Below, one piece after another: positions 1-10,307 of a stretch of 64,000 nucleotides of DNA. The stretch covers positions 1,054,001 through 1,118,000 of the forward strand of contig OY821789.1 of the NCBI GenBank assembly GCA_963682175.1. Direction: 5' to 3'. A program made the position numbers and the translations under genes. Numbering within the stretch: the first letter of the stretch is position 1; each line of letters starts with the position of its first letter. The DNA is from Triglochin maritima. Taxonomy: Eukaryota; Streptophyta; Magnoliopsida; Alismatales; Juncaginaceae. The notes beneath the pieces are model-generated. The model saw only the letters and a program-made list of their open reading frames with translations. It had not been told where the DNA came from and ran no database searches.

Positions 1-281
1 TTATAAGTTGGGAAGTCTCTCCACTCATTATCAATTCGTTTTGAAATGGATGTCCTCGCTTTAACATGGTATCAGATCCAGTAAGACCCTTAATCGGGCA
101 GGCATAACCTCTCACATTCGTGCCACGCGTAGACTTGGAAGAATTACCCAATCACACGTGTAGGGGAGTGTTAGAGATAGTCTCACATCGTAGAAATGTG
201 GGTTCTATCCTGGGGTTATAAGTTGGGAAACTTCTTCACACATTGTCAATTGATTTTGAGTTGGATGCTTCCGCTTTAACA
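1..281 (+). mobile_element. TRIM-type miniature LTR retrotransposon, copy 1 (left end cut by window)
   Basis: The order is partial 5' LTR (1-66, ending TTTAACA), a primer-binding site TGGTATCAGATCC directly after it (67-79, matching the 3' end of initiator tRNA-Met apart from decay), a ~90 bp non-coding internal part, a purine tract AGGGGAG, and a 113 bp 3' LTR (169-281) that starts TGTTAGAGATAG and ends TTTAACA. No coding capacity. The layout and size fit plant TRIM/SMART elements. An almost identical copy lies 2977 bp downstream. Confidence 0.85.
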
Positions 282-1037
282 TATATCCTGAATTACAACA
301 AACTAAAATGGATGCACGCCTCCATATTGGTCATATTATATTTTGAAAGTACGAACACACAGTGGTTAGTCAATACATACCCTGAAGTAGCTACATGAAG
401 ATCAGTACAACAAACAAAGGAAAAAAAATATACTCAGTTAACCAATGGAAAACAAGATTAAGAAAATCCAATGAAGGAATAAGAGGAATTAAGATAATCT
501 TGTTGTCTGGTGTATTAATGCACTTTCATGTATCGGTAGGGAGTAGGGACGAACAATTAGTTAATGTTGCATAGTGGATTAATGCACTTTCAAGTATCGG
601 TAGGGAGTAGGGACGAACAAGTAGCCAATGCAAATTTTAGAAAAAAAAGGTTTCCAGCATTATTTCAAGTTATGTGCTTACATCTCTTTGTTTTCATATT
701 GGGAATATGAGAAGGTGAGAGATATTCTTAAACATCTACTTCTCATAACCAGCACAAACGTTGTCTCCTTTGGTTGGCCCGTCGTCGATATCACCGTTGT
801 TGCACAGGCAAGTGTTCTTGTCATAGTCAAATTACAATTACCTATATTCCATAACTATGAAATATATCGTATAATTAAATAAATTGTGCGCCTCTTGGGA
901 AACACAGACAAATACTGATATACCTACATGATTATATGTAAAATCTTGTACAATAATTAGAATAGAAACAAATTAAATGAAGCAATTGATTTAGTGATTT
1001 GATGGTATACATTCAAGAAACTTTTATTCTAATGCAG

Positions 1038-1112
1038 ATTGAAGAGGAGTTCCCCATGACAATCAAGAATCTAGTGAGAAATCTCAGTAAAGCCTTGAAG
1101 CAATGTATGTGA
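1038..1112 (+). pseudogene. Possible last exon of an unidentified gene (duplicated at 4015-4089)
   Basis: After a good acceptor (TCTAATGCAG) comes a 25-codon open stretch reading IEEEFPMTIKNLVRNLSKAL-KQCM and a stop. The same sequence is present at 4015-4089. Upstream, near 752-808, another possible exon ends at CACAG before GCAAGTG, a GC-AG type donor. I do not recognise the protein and cannot build a full gene, so this may be a gene fragment carried in the duplicated segment or chance. Confidence 0.25.
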
Positions 1113-1525
1113 AGTGTCTTATTTGAAGCCCAGGGCGCGGCGCGCAGATTGATCTTAATATTTACATTATTGAATGTTTTGTTCGGTCTGCATGAATTAT
1201 ATATGTCAAAGTGTTTTACATGAGTCTAGCGCGCCAGTCTGTTTTGGATTGTTCAAGTCTGTCTATCTTCGCCTTTTATGAGGATGTATTACACACACAA
1301 GTACAGCACTTTTGGTTTTTGAGCTTGTCCTCGGGAATGGGCTGGAAGGTGACCTTGGATCCCGTTCGTATCTCATCTCTAACAGTATGTGATATTTAAA
1401 TAATTGAAAGTTGTGTTGTACTTGTCTTCTTAGTTAATAAAAATTAAAAACATCTTTTTGTTGATGTATTGATTCTATTTATTTCTTTAAAGAGACGGAT
1501 TCGACATAATTTCCGTCAACATATT

Positions 1526-2930
1526 GCTTTTATTTTTATAGCCCCACCAATCCAAGCAAGCTATGCCCAAGGGATAACTGAGCCACCTAAGAGACAATGG
1601 CCCTTCGCGTTCCCAAAACATTTTTGGCTAAGTTTGTGCTCCGAAATCTACCTTGGTAATTAGGAAATTCTAAAATTATCACCTGAACTTTTGTTTCGTA
1701 ACAAAGAATCCTTTTTTGCTCTAAATCCGAAACAAGGTAGAAGATAGAATTCTACCCCGGCCTTTAAGATATCATTATATTCAAAATGACGACGTGGAAC
1801 CAACTTAAGATAATTAGCTCTGTTGGTAGATATTTTTTATTATTATCTAGATTAGTTTGGACAGATGACTAGATCCTATCATCCTGTGTTAGATTTTGAG
1901 ATTCAATTAAAAACAAAATACTTAAAAACGAAGAGTATACTAGTATATACTTACTCTTTGTCAGCAAATGCTTAATGATTTGGCACAACTCTTGTAAAAT
2001 GTAAGATATCATCTTATATATGTCGCATGTTATGTCTTCATTTTATTCTCCTGGTGAATGCAACTTCTAGTACGTGCTTCAGGAACTTCGGTGACTACTA
2101 GTAGTTCGGGATGCGAACCGATCATTCTTCCTGTGAAGTAACCATGATGTTGCCCACTGCGAAGAAACCACTTAATGGTTTCTTCGATCTCATAACCCGT
2201 CGTGAGGAGGGGAGGGGATGAGAGGAGATGAGAAGAAACAACAGTGTAACTTTTTTTCATTAATCAAAGATTTTTTTGTTGTTTACATCTTGTCTTAATT
2301 AGATTTAGTCTTCTTTACTAAAGTGGATGTGTTGTTTTTTACGGAGAAAGTTGAAATAATATTGTAAAAAATTGGAAAAATATGAATATGAAAAGTTTAT
2401 TTGACATAATATGTTTCTTAAAACAACACTTGTGATGTCATTTTCATTAAACAAAAACGACATCACAGATGCTATTTTTGACCTTACTAAAATTGACACC
2501 TGTGATGCCATTTTTATTTTGAGGAATATGAGTCGGTAGCCAAGTAATGGAGGGCAAAACATTGCATGTAGATGGATGACCAAAAAAATATTTTATCACC
2601 CAAAGAATATAGCCTCTAATTTCCCCCAAATTCCCACCGACTTGCGTTGCCCCGGATGGGCGCGCACATGTGCGTGTGGAGCATTCTATCATCATTTCTT
2701 TCTTCCATCAAATTAAAGGGTTATGAGAAGTATATGGTTAATAACATCTTCCAACTTCTCATGTTCCCCAATATGAGACTAAAGAGAGATAAACACATAA
2801 CCTGAAATAATGCTTGAAACATTATTTCTAAAATTTCCCAAAAATATGAAATCATCCTCGATATGAAGATAAACTATCTATAACATGAACTTATCTAGAA
2901 CAAGACACTAATTCAATATCACATGAACTT
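1526..2930. other. Intergenic stretch, no gene seen
   Basis: AT-rich DNA between the two duplicated copies. Short open frames on both strands have no recognisable domain. Degenerate direct repeats around CTGTGATGTCAT/CTGTGATGCCAT occur between 2420 and 2515. Confidence 0.5.
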
Positions 2931-3258
2931 ATTTAGAGATAGTCTCACATCGTAGAAATGTGAGTTTTCTCCTGATGTTATAAGTTGGGAAGTCTCTCCA
3001 CTCATTATCAATTCGTTTTGAAATGGATGTCCTCGCTTTAACATGGTATCAGATCCAGTAAGACCCTTAATCGGGCAGGCATAACCTCTCACATTCGTGC
3101 CACGCGTAGACTTGGAAGAATTACCCAATCACACGTGTAGGGGAGTGTTAGAGATAGTCTCACATCGTAGAAATGTGGGTTCTATCCTGGGGTTATAAGT
3201 TGGGAAACTTCTTCACACATTGTCAATTGATTTTGAGTTGGATGCTCCCGCTTTAACA
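2931..3258 (+). mobile_element. TRIM-type miniature LTR retrotransposon, copy 2 (complete)
   Basis: A complete 328 bp element: 5' LTR 2931-3043, primer-binding site TGGTATCAGATCC at 3044, ~90 bp internal region with purine tract, 3' LTR 3146-3258. Both LTRs are 113 bp. The first two bases of the 5' LTR appear mutated (AT instead of TG). No matching target duplication is seen (flanks AACTT and TATAT), so the left edge may be a duplication or recombination breakpoint rather than the original insertion edge. Each LTR holds GTCTCACATCG followed 25 nt later by TTATAAG (see findings). Confidence 0.87.
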
Positions 3259-4517
3259 TATATCCTGAATTACAACAAACTAAAATGGATGCACGCCTCC
3301 ATATTGGTCATATTATATTTTGAAAGTACGAACACACAGTGGTTAGTCAATACATACCCTGAAGTAGCTACATGAAGATCAGTACAACAAACAAAGGAAA
3401 AAAAATATACTCAGTTAACCAATGGAAAACAAGATTAAGAAAATCCAATGAAGGAATAAGAGGAATTAAGATAATCTTGTTGTCTGGTGTATTAATGCAC
3501 TTTCATGTATCGGTAGGGAGTAGGGACGAACAATTAGTTAATGTTGCATAGTGGATTAATGCACTTTCAAGTATCGGTAGGGAGTAGGGACGAACAAGTA
3601 GCCAATGCAAATTTTAGAAAAAAAAGGTTTCCAGCATTATTTCAAGTTATGTGCTTACATCTCTTTGTTTTCATATTGGGAATATGAGAAGGTGAGAGAT
3701 ATTCTTAAACATCTACTTCTCATAACCAGCACAAACGTTGTCTCCTTTGGTTGGCCCGTCGTCGATATCACCGTTGTTGCACAGGCAAGTGTTCTTGTCA
3801 TAGTCAAATTACAATTACCTATATTCCATAACTATGAAATATATCGTATAATTAAATAAATTGTGCGCCTCTTGGGAAACACAGACAAATACTGATATAC
3901 CTACATGATTATATGTAAAATCTTGTACAATAATTAGAATAGAAACAAATTAAATGAAGCAATTGATTTAGTGATTTGATGGTATACATTCAAGAAACTT
4001 TTATTCTAATGCAGATTGAAGAGGAGTTCCCCATGACAATCAAGAATCTAGTGAGAAATCTCAGTAAAGCCTTGAAGCAATGTATGTGAAGTGTCTTATT
4101 TGAAGCCCAGGGCGCGGCGCGCAGATTGATCTTAATATTTACATTATTGAATGTTTTGTTCGGTCTGCATGAATTATATATGTCAAAGTGTTTTACATGT
4201 GTCTAACGCGCCAGTCTGTTTTGGATTGTTCAAGTCTGTCTATCCTCTTCAGAACCAAATGTTTGTCGGTTATGGTTCGCCTTGTGTGAATGTATTACAC
4301 ACACAAGTGCATCATATCACCTTTTGTTTTCGAGCTGGTCCTCAGGAATGGGCTGGAAGGTGGGATCCCGTTCGTATCACATCTCTAACAAATATGTGAT
4401 ATTTAAATAATTGAAACTTGCGTACGTTGTACTGTCTTCTTAGTTAATAAAAATTGAAAATGTCTTTTTGTTGATGTTTTTTAAAAGACGGATTCGACAT
4501 AATTTCCATTAACATAT
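2978..4517 (+). repeat. Segmental direct duplication, copy 2
   Basis: Partner of 1-1524. It has extra sequence near 4236-4290 that copy 1 lacks, and it is cut at 4517, where an LTR fragment is inserted at a CATAT site. The uninterrupted site is visible in copy 1 near 1519-1526 (AACATATTGC). Confidence 0.93.
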
Positions 4518-4997
4518 TGTAACGTACCCGAAAACAGCGGAAAATTTAAACGATAACAAAGACCGTCAACGGTCAACACAGGGCACGTCACGGAAAAACA
4601 AACCAACATATATATATATATATATAATATAAAGGATACAGACCCACGTGGAAGTCAAACTATATAAATAAGTCAACTGTGATTACAACAAAAGTGAATG
4701 TACATGTAATCACTACCTCAAACAAAAGAAGCTAATAAGGAGAACAAGATCTAATCCCGGGGGCACCGTCCTCGGTCACCACCTAACTCTAACCCTGATC
4801 GCTACCTGAAATGAAAACAAACAAACATGCCTGAGTTCCCTGCAGGAACCCCGTATACCAAACCTCCTAAAAATATAAAAAGGAATTAAAGACAATGCAA
4901 TGCTATGCACATGATCATCCGCCTCGGGCCCACAATAATGCCCTCACCGCCTCCGCGGCACTGAACCACTCCTGCCACTAGGGTCAAGTCAGTCCAC
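4518..4997 (-). mobile_element. Family A LTR fragment (3' part, reverse orientation)
   Basis: Starts TGTAACGTACCCG at a CATAT site. Its reverse complement matches the 3' ends of the solo LTRs ending at 8175, 10487 and especially 52858, including the GTAATCAC block, the GGTATACGGG block and the splice-acceptor-like TTTTCATTTCAG (about 4806-4817). Homology stops near 4997, where GC-rich MULE sequence begins. The rest of the LTR is missing. Confidence 0.8.
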
Positions 4998-5297
4998 TCC
5001 GGCACTGAACGACGCCTCAACCATGGTGAAGGCGTCTTAGCCAGACGCCTCCATGATGGTGCAGGCGTCTTAGCCAGACGCCCGAGTCGGAAAAAAAACA
5101 CGTCTCCGTTACTTCGCCTGATTTAGGTGTTTCGCCAGACATTTTCGTGGTGTTGGTACTAGGAATGTTAGTAAAACTGAGTCAAAAACCTTGTTTAAAG
5201 ACACGAGACGATATAGGTATTAAATATATTGTTAAGGGCAATTCGGTAATTTAAAGGAACGATTTAAGTAATTTTGGTGCGACGTTTAGTAGTTCCC
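4998..5297 (+). mobile_element. Right half of a GC-dyad MULE-like element (family B)
   Basis: Contains GGCGTCTTAGCCAGACGCC-type dyads, then a block (TTTTCGTGGTGTTGG to GCGATTTAAGTA) nearly identical to 63830-64000, and ends GTAGTTCCC like the complete element at 40630-41646. The left terminus is absent. The join with the preceding LTR fragment looks like a deletion junction. Confidence 0.72.
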
Positions 5298-5884
5298 CAG
5301 TATTATTCATAACTCCCAACATTATATTATACGGTGAAGCATGCAAAAAGCATTCCTTCCCTTGCAACTTTTTTTTATCATCATTCACGTGCATGCTAAG
5401 ATCCAGCACCCCATACACATGCGCGTAGGGATCATTATCAGATTTCGTTTATAAGAGTAAGCCAATAAATTTGGACTTCGATCATATGACTACTTTCTTT
5501 ATTTAAGTTGCTTATATATCACGCATGAGACTGGTAGTCGATATAATTGATGATGACCAAAGATATTGTGTTGGCTTGCATACATATCTTTCTTTCTTTT
5601 TCACGTGCATACATCTATACCTCATGTACATTAGCTCTCGCAATATATATTATTTACGGAGGGAGACAATCAAGTAAAGGTTATGATCATCTTTAATTTA
5701 GATATTGCAAAGGAAGTGGTATCAACTCTTCCAGAGGTCCATAAATCAAGTCTTTGTGTTTTGATTTCGGATTACCTACAGGTGGTTGATTAACAAGGTT
5801 CTCAGTGGTTGATTAACAAGGTTCTCATGCCACGTTTGATTTTATGGAAGACAGCATGATTACTTGTGTATTCTCACATTTATA
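5298..5884. other. Intergenic stretch with a short tandem duplication
   Basis: No gene seen. A ~23 bp unit (TGGTTGATTAACAAGGTTCT) is directly repeated at about 5783-5829. Confidence 0.5.
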
Positions 5885-6560
5885 TGCACTGTAGGATTTT
5901 AGCCTAATCCTAATCCTAATTGTGCCTTAATCTTGTTTAGGTGGAGATTAGGGGGAAGATGGAGATGGATGGCTTGGATTGAATGTGGATGAGGTGGAGG
6001 GTTGAGATGGTTTGGAGAAGAGATGAATGGTGGGGATGGAGTGGAGATGGATGGATGGATGAGATTGAAAGGTGAGTGATATTTGTAGGTTCTCTCTCCC
6101 TCTTCCTCTCTGTTGCTCTCTCTCTCTCACGGTTCTCACTCTCTCTCCCTCAGTTGATCGCCGATGCGGAGGCGTGGTGTTCCGGCGTGTGGTGGAGGAG
6201 TGCTTTGGAGTCGTTGTGGTGGCCGGAGGTGAGTTGTGGTTTTGCTAACCCATCTCTCGCGTTTCCTTTCCTCTCTCTCGACCTCACGTGTACTGTGATC
6301 GTGGTGGTAGGTTTGGTGGAGGAGTTGGAGTGCTCGAGTGTGTTGAGGTGGTGTTTGATCGTCGTTTGGACGCGAGAGTCGTCGACGGATAGCTTTTTGG
6401 GGAGACATGCTTGTGGAGGCGTCGTCGTGGTTCTTCAAGGGTCTCTTCAGACCTTTAGGTATGTCAAGCTAGCTCACTTAATCACCGTGAGTAATTGGAA
6501 GTCGACGGTAGGCCGATCGGCTCGTCGCGAGTAAATGTGCAGCAGATTTCACTGCCTGAT

Positions 6561-7241
6561 CGGTCGACCGGTTGGTGCAAACGGTCGACCGTTCGTGAAG
6601 AGATTTCGGGCTCTGCCTCAAATCGGTCGAACGATGCCTGTGGGGCGGTCGACCGATTGTGCATAGGAGGCAAGTCTGGAGAGTTTCGGTCGACCGGGTC
6701 CCCTTTGCCGGTCGACCGTGTGCACTGTCTTAAGTCGGTTGGGGGCGTAGACTATATAAACGGTCGACCGTCCTTTGATCTCGTCCGACCGTAACTTAAG
6801 TGGACCTTGTGGTCGGTTCGACCGAATGCGGGTTCGGTCGACCGGACCCGTGTGTTGAGCGTGAGAAACGCTCTGGTGGAATTCGGTCGACCGAGGTGAG
6901 CTCGGCGTTCGACCGGATTCGTGGCGCGAGTGAGGGATTATTCCCTGGACAGATTCGGTCGACCGAGGTGTGCTCGGCGTTCGACCGAATTCGTTGTGGA
7001 ATTGTGGGATTTGTTCCCTGGTGACTTTCGGTCGACCGGGACCCCTTTTGTCGGTCGACCGATTGGTCGTTTTGTTCGTTGGACCGGGAGTTGACCATCT
7101 AAACGGTCGACCGTCCCTTGATTTGGGTTCGACCGAACGAGTGTGGTGTTGGGAATCGGTCGACCGATGGAGTGCCGGTCGAAGTGGATTGCCCTGTATT
7201 TGCTTGATTCGGTCGACCGGTACTTTTGGTTCGGTCGACCG
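6561..7241. repeat. Array of CGGTCGACCG palindromes
   Basis: At least 15 exact copies of the 10 bp perfect dyad CGGTCGACCG plus about seven one-base variants (GGTTCGACCGA, GGTCGAACGA) occur in 680 bp with irregular spacing of about 10-60 bp. Sequences between dyads are only partly repeated: a block with GACTATATAAACGG and its variants recurs about every 345 bp. Random expectation for an exact 10-mer in this length is far below one. Confidence 0.95.
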
Positions 7242-7353
7242 TTTGTGTCCTGTTTTGCACTATGGAGGTGCTGTGGTCGTGGTTGCCCGTGTGGGGCGAG
7301 TCGTGGTGCCGATGTTCTTCCGGCAAGTGTGCTAGGTGCACGTGGGTTGCGGT

Positions 7354-7745
7354 GGTTGGTTGAAAATAGACTTGGAGCCCCGTAACCGTGTGAGAGCTGT
7401 GGTTGGTTGAAAATAGACCTGGAGCCCAGCTAGTCTGTACGGAGTTGGTTGAAAATAGACCTGGAGCTCCGTAGTGCGTTCGGGTTGGTTGAAAATAGAC
7501 CTGGAGCATGAGCAAGGACCGCGTGTAGGGGTTGGTTGAAAATAGACCTGGAGCCCTTATACATTTGGGTTGGTTGAAAATAGACCTGGAGCCCTTGGTC
7601 GTGTCGTGGTAGCTGTGGTTGGTTGAAAATAGACCTGGAGCCCAGCTTGGCGACGTGTGTGAGTCGCGGCGGTTGGTTGAGATTAGACCTGGAGCCCCGT
7701 GACTGTGTGGGTGCGGCGGTTGGTTGAGATTAGACCTGGAGCCCC
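7354..7745 (+). repeat. Nine-unit interspersed minisatellite (constant core, variable spacers)
   Basis: A ~27 bp core beginning GGTTGGTTGAAAATAGACCT and ending GGAGCCC occurs nine times. The last two units have GAGATTAGACC instead of GAAAATAGACC. Cores are separated by non-repeated spacers of roughly 10-28 bp. The family A copy at 8716-10487 has a different array at the equivalent place. Confidence 0.93.
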
Positions 7746-8175
7746 GTACCGGTGGTGTGTCCTGTGATGGAGTTGAGAGCCCTGGTGTTGGGCGTGTTGT
7801 GATGCTTTTCTTTTGAGTAGAATTGCATGCTAGGATGCTTTTATTTCATACATATAGAGTTTGGCATACGGGGTTTCCTTCTGGAAACTCAGGCATTGTT
7901 GCATGTTTACTTTCAGGCCGTGATCGACATTAGGGGGTGGTGACCGAGGAGAGGAGCACCGCTACCGGATCCAGCTTTCTCTCAGTTGAGGTCGTGTGAT
8001 TACTGTTTCCTTGTATATGCTTTTGATGTAATCACAACTTTTGTATACTCTGATATTCACATATATATATATATATATGATATATGTCGGTGCACCTGTG
8101 TTCTTTTATTGCGTAATATCCTCTGTTGATTGAGTGTTTAAATTTTAAATTTCCCGTTATTTTGAGGATGTTACA

Positions 8176-8567
8176 TGCACAGTGAAATTATTGATCCAAT
8201 CTATTCAACCCCATGAGGTTTTACTTAATTAGTTTTAGCGTATATTTGAATCATTATTCACTGTTCGTTCGTATCTGTATAGATATCAAAATCATAATTC
8301 ATCTTTGAGATAACATGAGATCTTAAATACTGAAGTTAGATATGAAAGAATTCCCGCTTCACTCTTCTTGGTCTTGTATATATGTGAGACCTAGTCCAAC
8401 ATGATTTCGGCAATATTAGACATGACTTTGATGTGGCTGGTTTCTTATTTGGTATCAAACGTAGAATCATTGTGTTTGTTTCGCTCGAGTTACATTGTAA
8501 TTTTTTGGCAAAATTTTGGCAACCTTCTGGCGTTCTTTTTTATTTGTCAAACATATAAACGATCAAT
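8176..8567. other. Intergenic stretch, nothing recognised
   Basis: AT-rich sequence between the target duplication of the preceding LTR and the first ~124 bp repeat unit. No coding, RNA or element signature seen. Confidence 0.4.
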
Positions 8568-8822
8568 CCAAATACGAATCCTTAAAAAGAGAGTGGCCGG
8601 AATGACGTGTGAATTTTGCCAAGCCAAATGAGCATGAATCCCCAAGGGAGGTGATTGCTTGGCAAAATGGGGTGACAATCCGGATACAAATTATTAAAAA
8701 GACAATGGCCAGAATTGTTATATCCTAAACCTTGTCTAGTGCTTAATCTTTTTAGGTGGTTGATGAGGGGTTAAGGGAGGATTTGAGGTGACAAGTGGTG
8801 ATTGGTGGGGTGTGGTGAGGAG

Positions 8823-8911
<89 letters not shown>

Positions 8912-8920
8912 GTATATCAC
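8823..8920. repeat. (AT)n microsatellite
   Basis: Nearly pure TA dinucleotide run of about 90 bp inside the 8716-10487 LTR. Open frames reading IYIYIY in it are artefacts. Confidence 0.95.
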
Positions 8921-9879
8921 TCACTCACGCACTCTCCTCTCTCACCTCCTCTCTCAACGCATTTTCTTATCCAGCTTTGAGGCGTCGGCGACGTGCGGTG
9001 ACTCGCGAGCATGAGTGTTGTGGTTGGAGTTGCCGAAGGTGCAAGGATCGTCGTTGTGTGAGGAGTTCGTCAGAGAAGAAGAGCGGGTGCGAGGAGACAC
9101 TCGTCGTGGATCTTCAAAGGATTCTTCAAGCCTTAAAAGTATGTCAAGCTCGCTTTTACGCTCACCTAGTTTGTGTGGGTGTGGGAGTGGTCGACGGTAG
9201 GCCGAAAGGCTCGTCGGACCTTTAGTTCAGCAGTTTTCTGATGTGTTCAGCCGACCGAATAGTGTATTGGTCGACCGTTGTTGGTGCATTTTTGGGGAGT
9301 TTGCCTTGCATCGGTCGAACGATGCTTCTTGCGGTCAACCGGTCAAGCATGTTAGGCAAGCTCTGGGTGATTTCGGTCAAACGAGTCCTCTTTGCCATTC
9401 GACCGGAAGCACTGTCGTAAGTCGGTTGGGGGCGTTGACTATCCAAACGGTCGACTGCCTGTTTGACTTGTCTGACCGATGACTTAAGTTCAACTTAAAG
9501 TTTGTTCGACCAATTGTTGGTTCGGTCGACCGATAAAGCTTGGATCAATTTCGAGTTTTACTGATGGTTTTCGGTCTAACGGGTCTCATTTGTCGTTCAA
9601 CCGGTTGGTGTTGGATTTAATATTATTTGTGGCGTAGACCATCCAAACAGTTGACCGATAGAGACCTTCTGTTTGACCGATTTGTCGTTTATTTAGTTTT
9701 GTGGTTCGACCGGTCGCGGAGACGGTCGAACGCCTGTGTGTTCCAAGGAGGGGCCAGTTGGCTTGTTTGGTCAACCATTTCTGCACAGTTTAATATATTT
9801 TATGTTTCTGTTTGATCGGCTAGAGGGCAACGGGTTCACCGACCTTTCGGGGCAACAGACGGACATACCAGCCTAATAG

Positions 9880-10065
9880 CGATCAATTGTGGCTTTACAG
9901 AGCAGATTGTTTTGTTAAGTCGTGGCTCCGACGAATTAGGCAAAGTCATGGCTTCGGCGATGAGGCATGTATATGTCGTCGTTGTGGCTCCGGAAATTGA
10001 TGCAAAACCGTGACTCCGATAACATTGAGGCAAAATTGTGGCTTCGGTGAAAGAGACAATTTGTG
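9880..10065 (+). repeat. Minisatellite with GTGGCTCCGG core
   Basis: Five to six degenerate units of the type AGGCAAAGTCATGGCTTCGG, about 30-45 bp apart, sit where the nine-unit array lies in the sister LTR at 5890-8175. Confidence 0.75.
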
Positions 10066-10276
10066 GTATTTTAAATGTTGTTGGGCTTATGTTGTTTGCA
10101 GTTGTTGCATTTGTTCATTCATGTGTTGGGTTTTGCATACGGGGTTTCCTTATGGAAACTCAGACATAGTTTTATGTTTGCTTTTCATGACGGGTTCGGC
10201 ATTAGGAGAGTGGTGACTGCGAAGGAGAGCGTTCAGGACCAGATTCCGCTTTCCTTTCTTTTGAAGTGGTTGTGAT

Positions 10277-10307
<31 letters not shown>

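Larger units (their letters stand above)
1..1524 (+). repeat. Segmental direct duplication, copy 1 (partner 2978-4517)
   Basis: Bases 1 to about 1245 recur at +2977 with only a handful of differences (for example CTTCCGC versus CTCCCGC near 270/3247). From about 1255 to 1524 the copies diverge by small indels, then similarity ends where a transposon starts in copy 2. Inside each copy a ~45 bp block around ATGCACTTTCA..GTATCGGTAGGG is itself repeated twice (about 513-558 and 578-622). The unit may extend left of the window. Confidence 0.93.
5890..8175 (+). mobile_element. Solo LTR, family A, CGGTCGACCG-rich
   Basis: A 2286 bp unit from TGTAGGATTTT to GATGTTACA, flanked by a perfect 5 bp target duplication TGCAC (5885-5889 and 8176-8180). 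Both ends are homologous to 8716-10487 and 49423-52858, also TSD-bounded, and there is no internal gag-pol, so I read it as a solo LTR. It holds at least 15 exact CGGTCGACCG dyads (6561-7241), a nine-unit repeat/spacer array (7354-7745), a TATATAAA box near 6753 and intron-like splice signals (6459-7916). Short open frames here are not conserved between copies. Confidence 0.87.

Noticed and set aside
4886..5101. Putative protein with RRLAKTPAPSW repeats (also at 63581-63871)
   Set aside because: Translation of the GC-dyad units of a MULE; both strands and several frames are equally open.
6076..7515. Several overlapping open frames of 100-152 codons on both strands
   Set aside because: They are created by the GC-rich dyad arrays of a solo LTR and are not preserved in the sister copies at 8716-10487 and 49423-52858.
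7354..7745. CRISPR array
   Set aside because: Constant repeats with variable spacers look similar, but spacers are short and uneven, there are no cas genes, and the array lies inside a TSD-bounded plant LTR.
8736..9225. Open frames reading IYIYIYIY on both strands
   Set aside because: Read-through of the (AT)n microsatellite.
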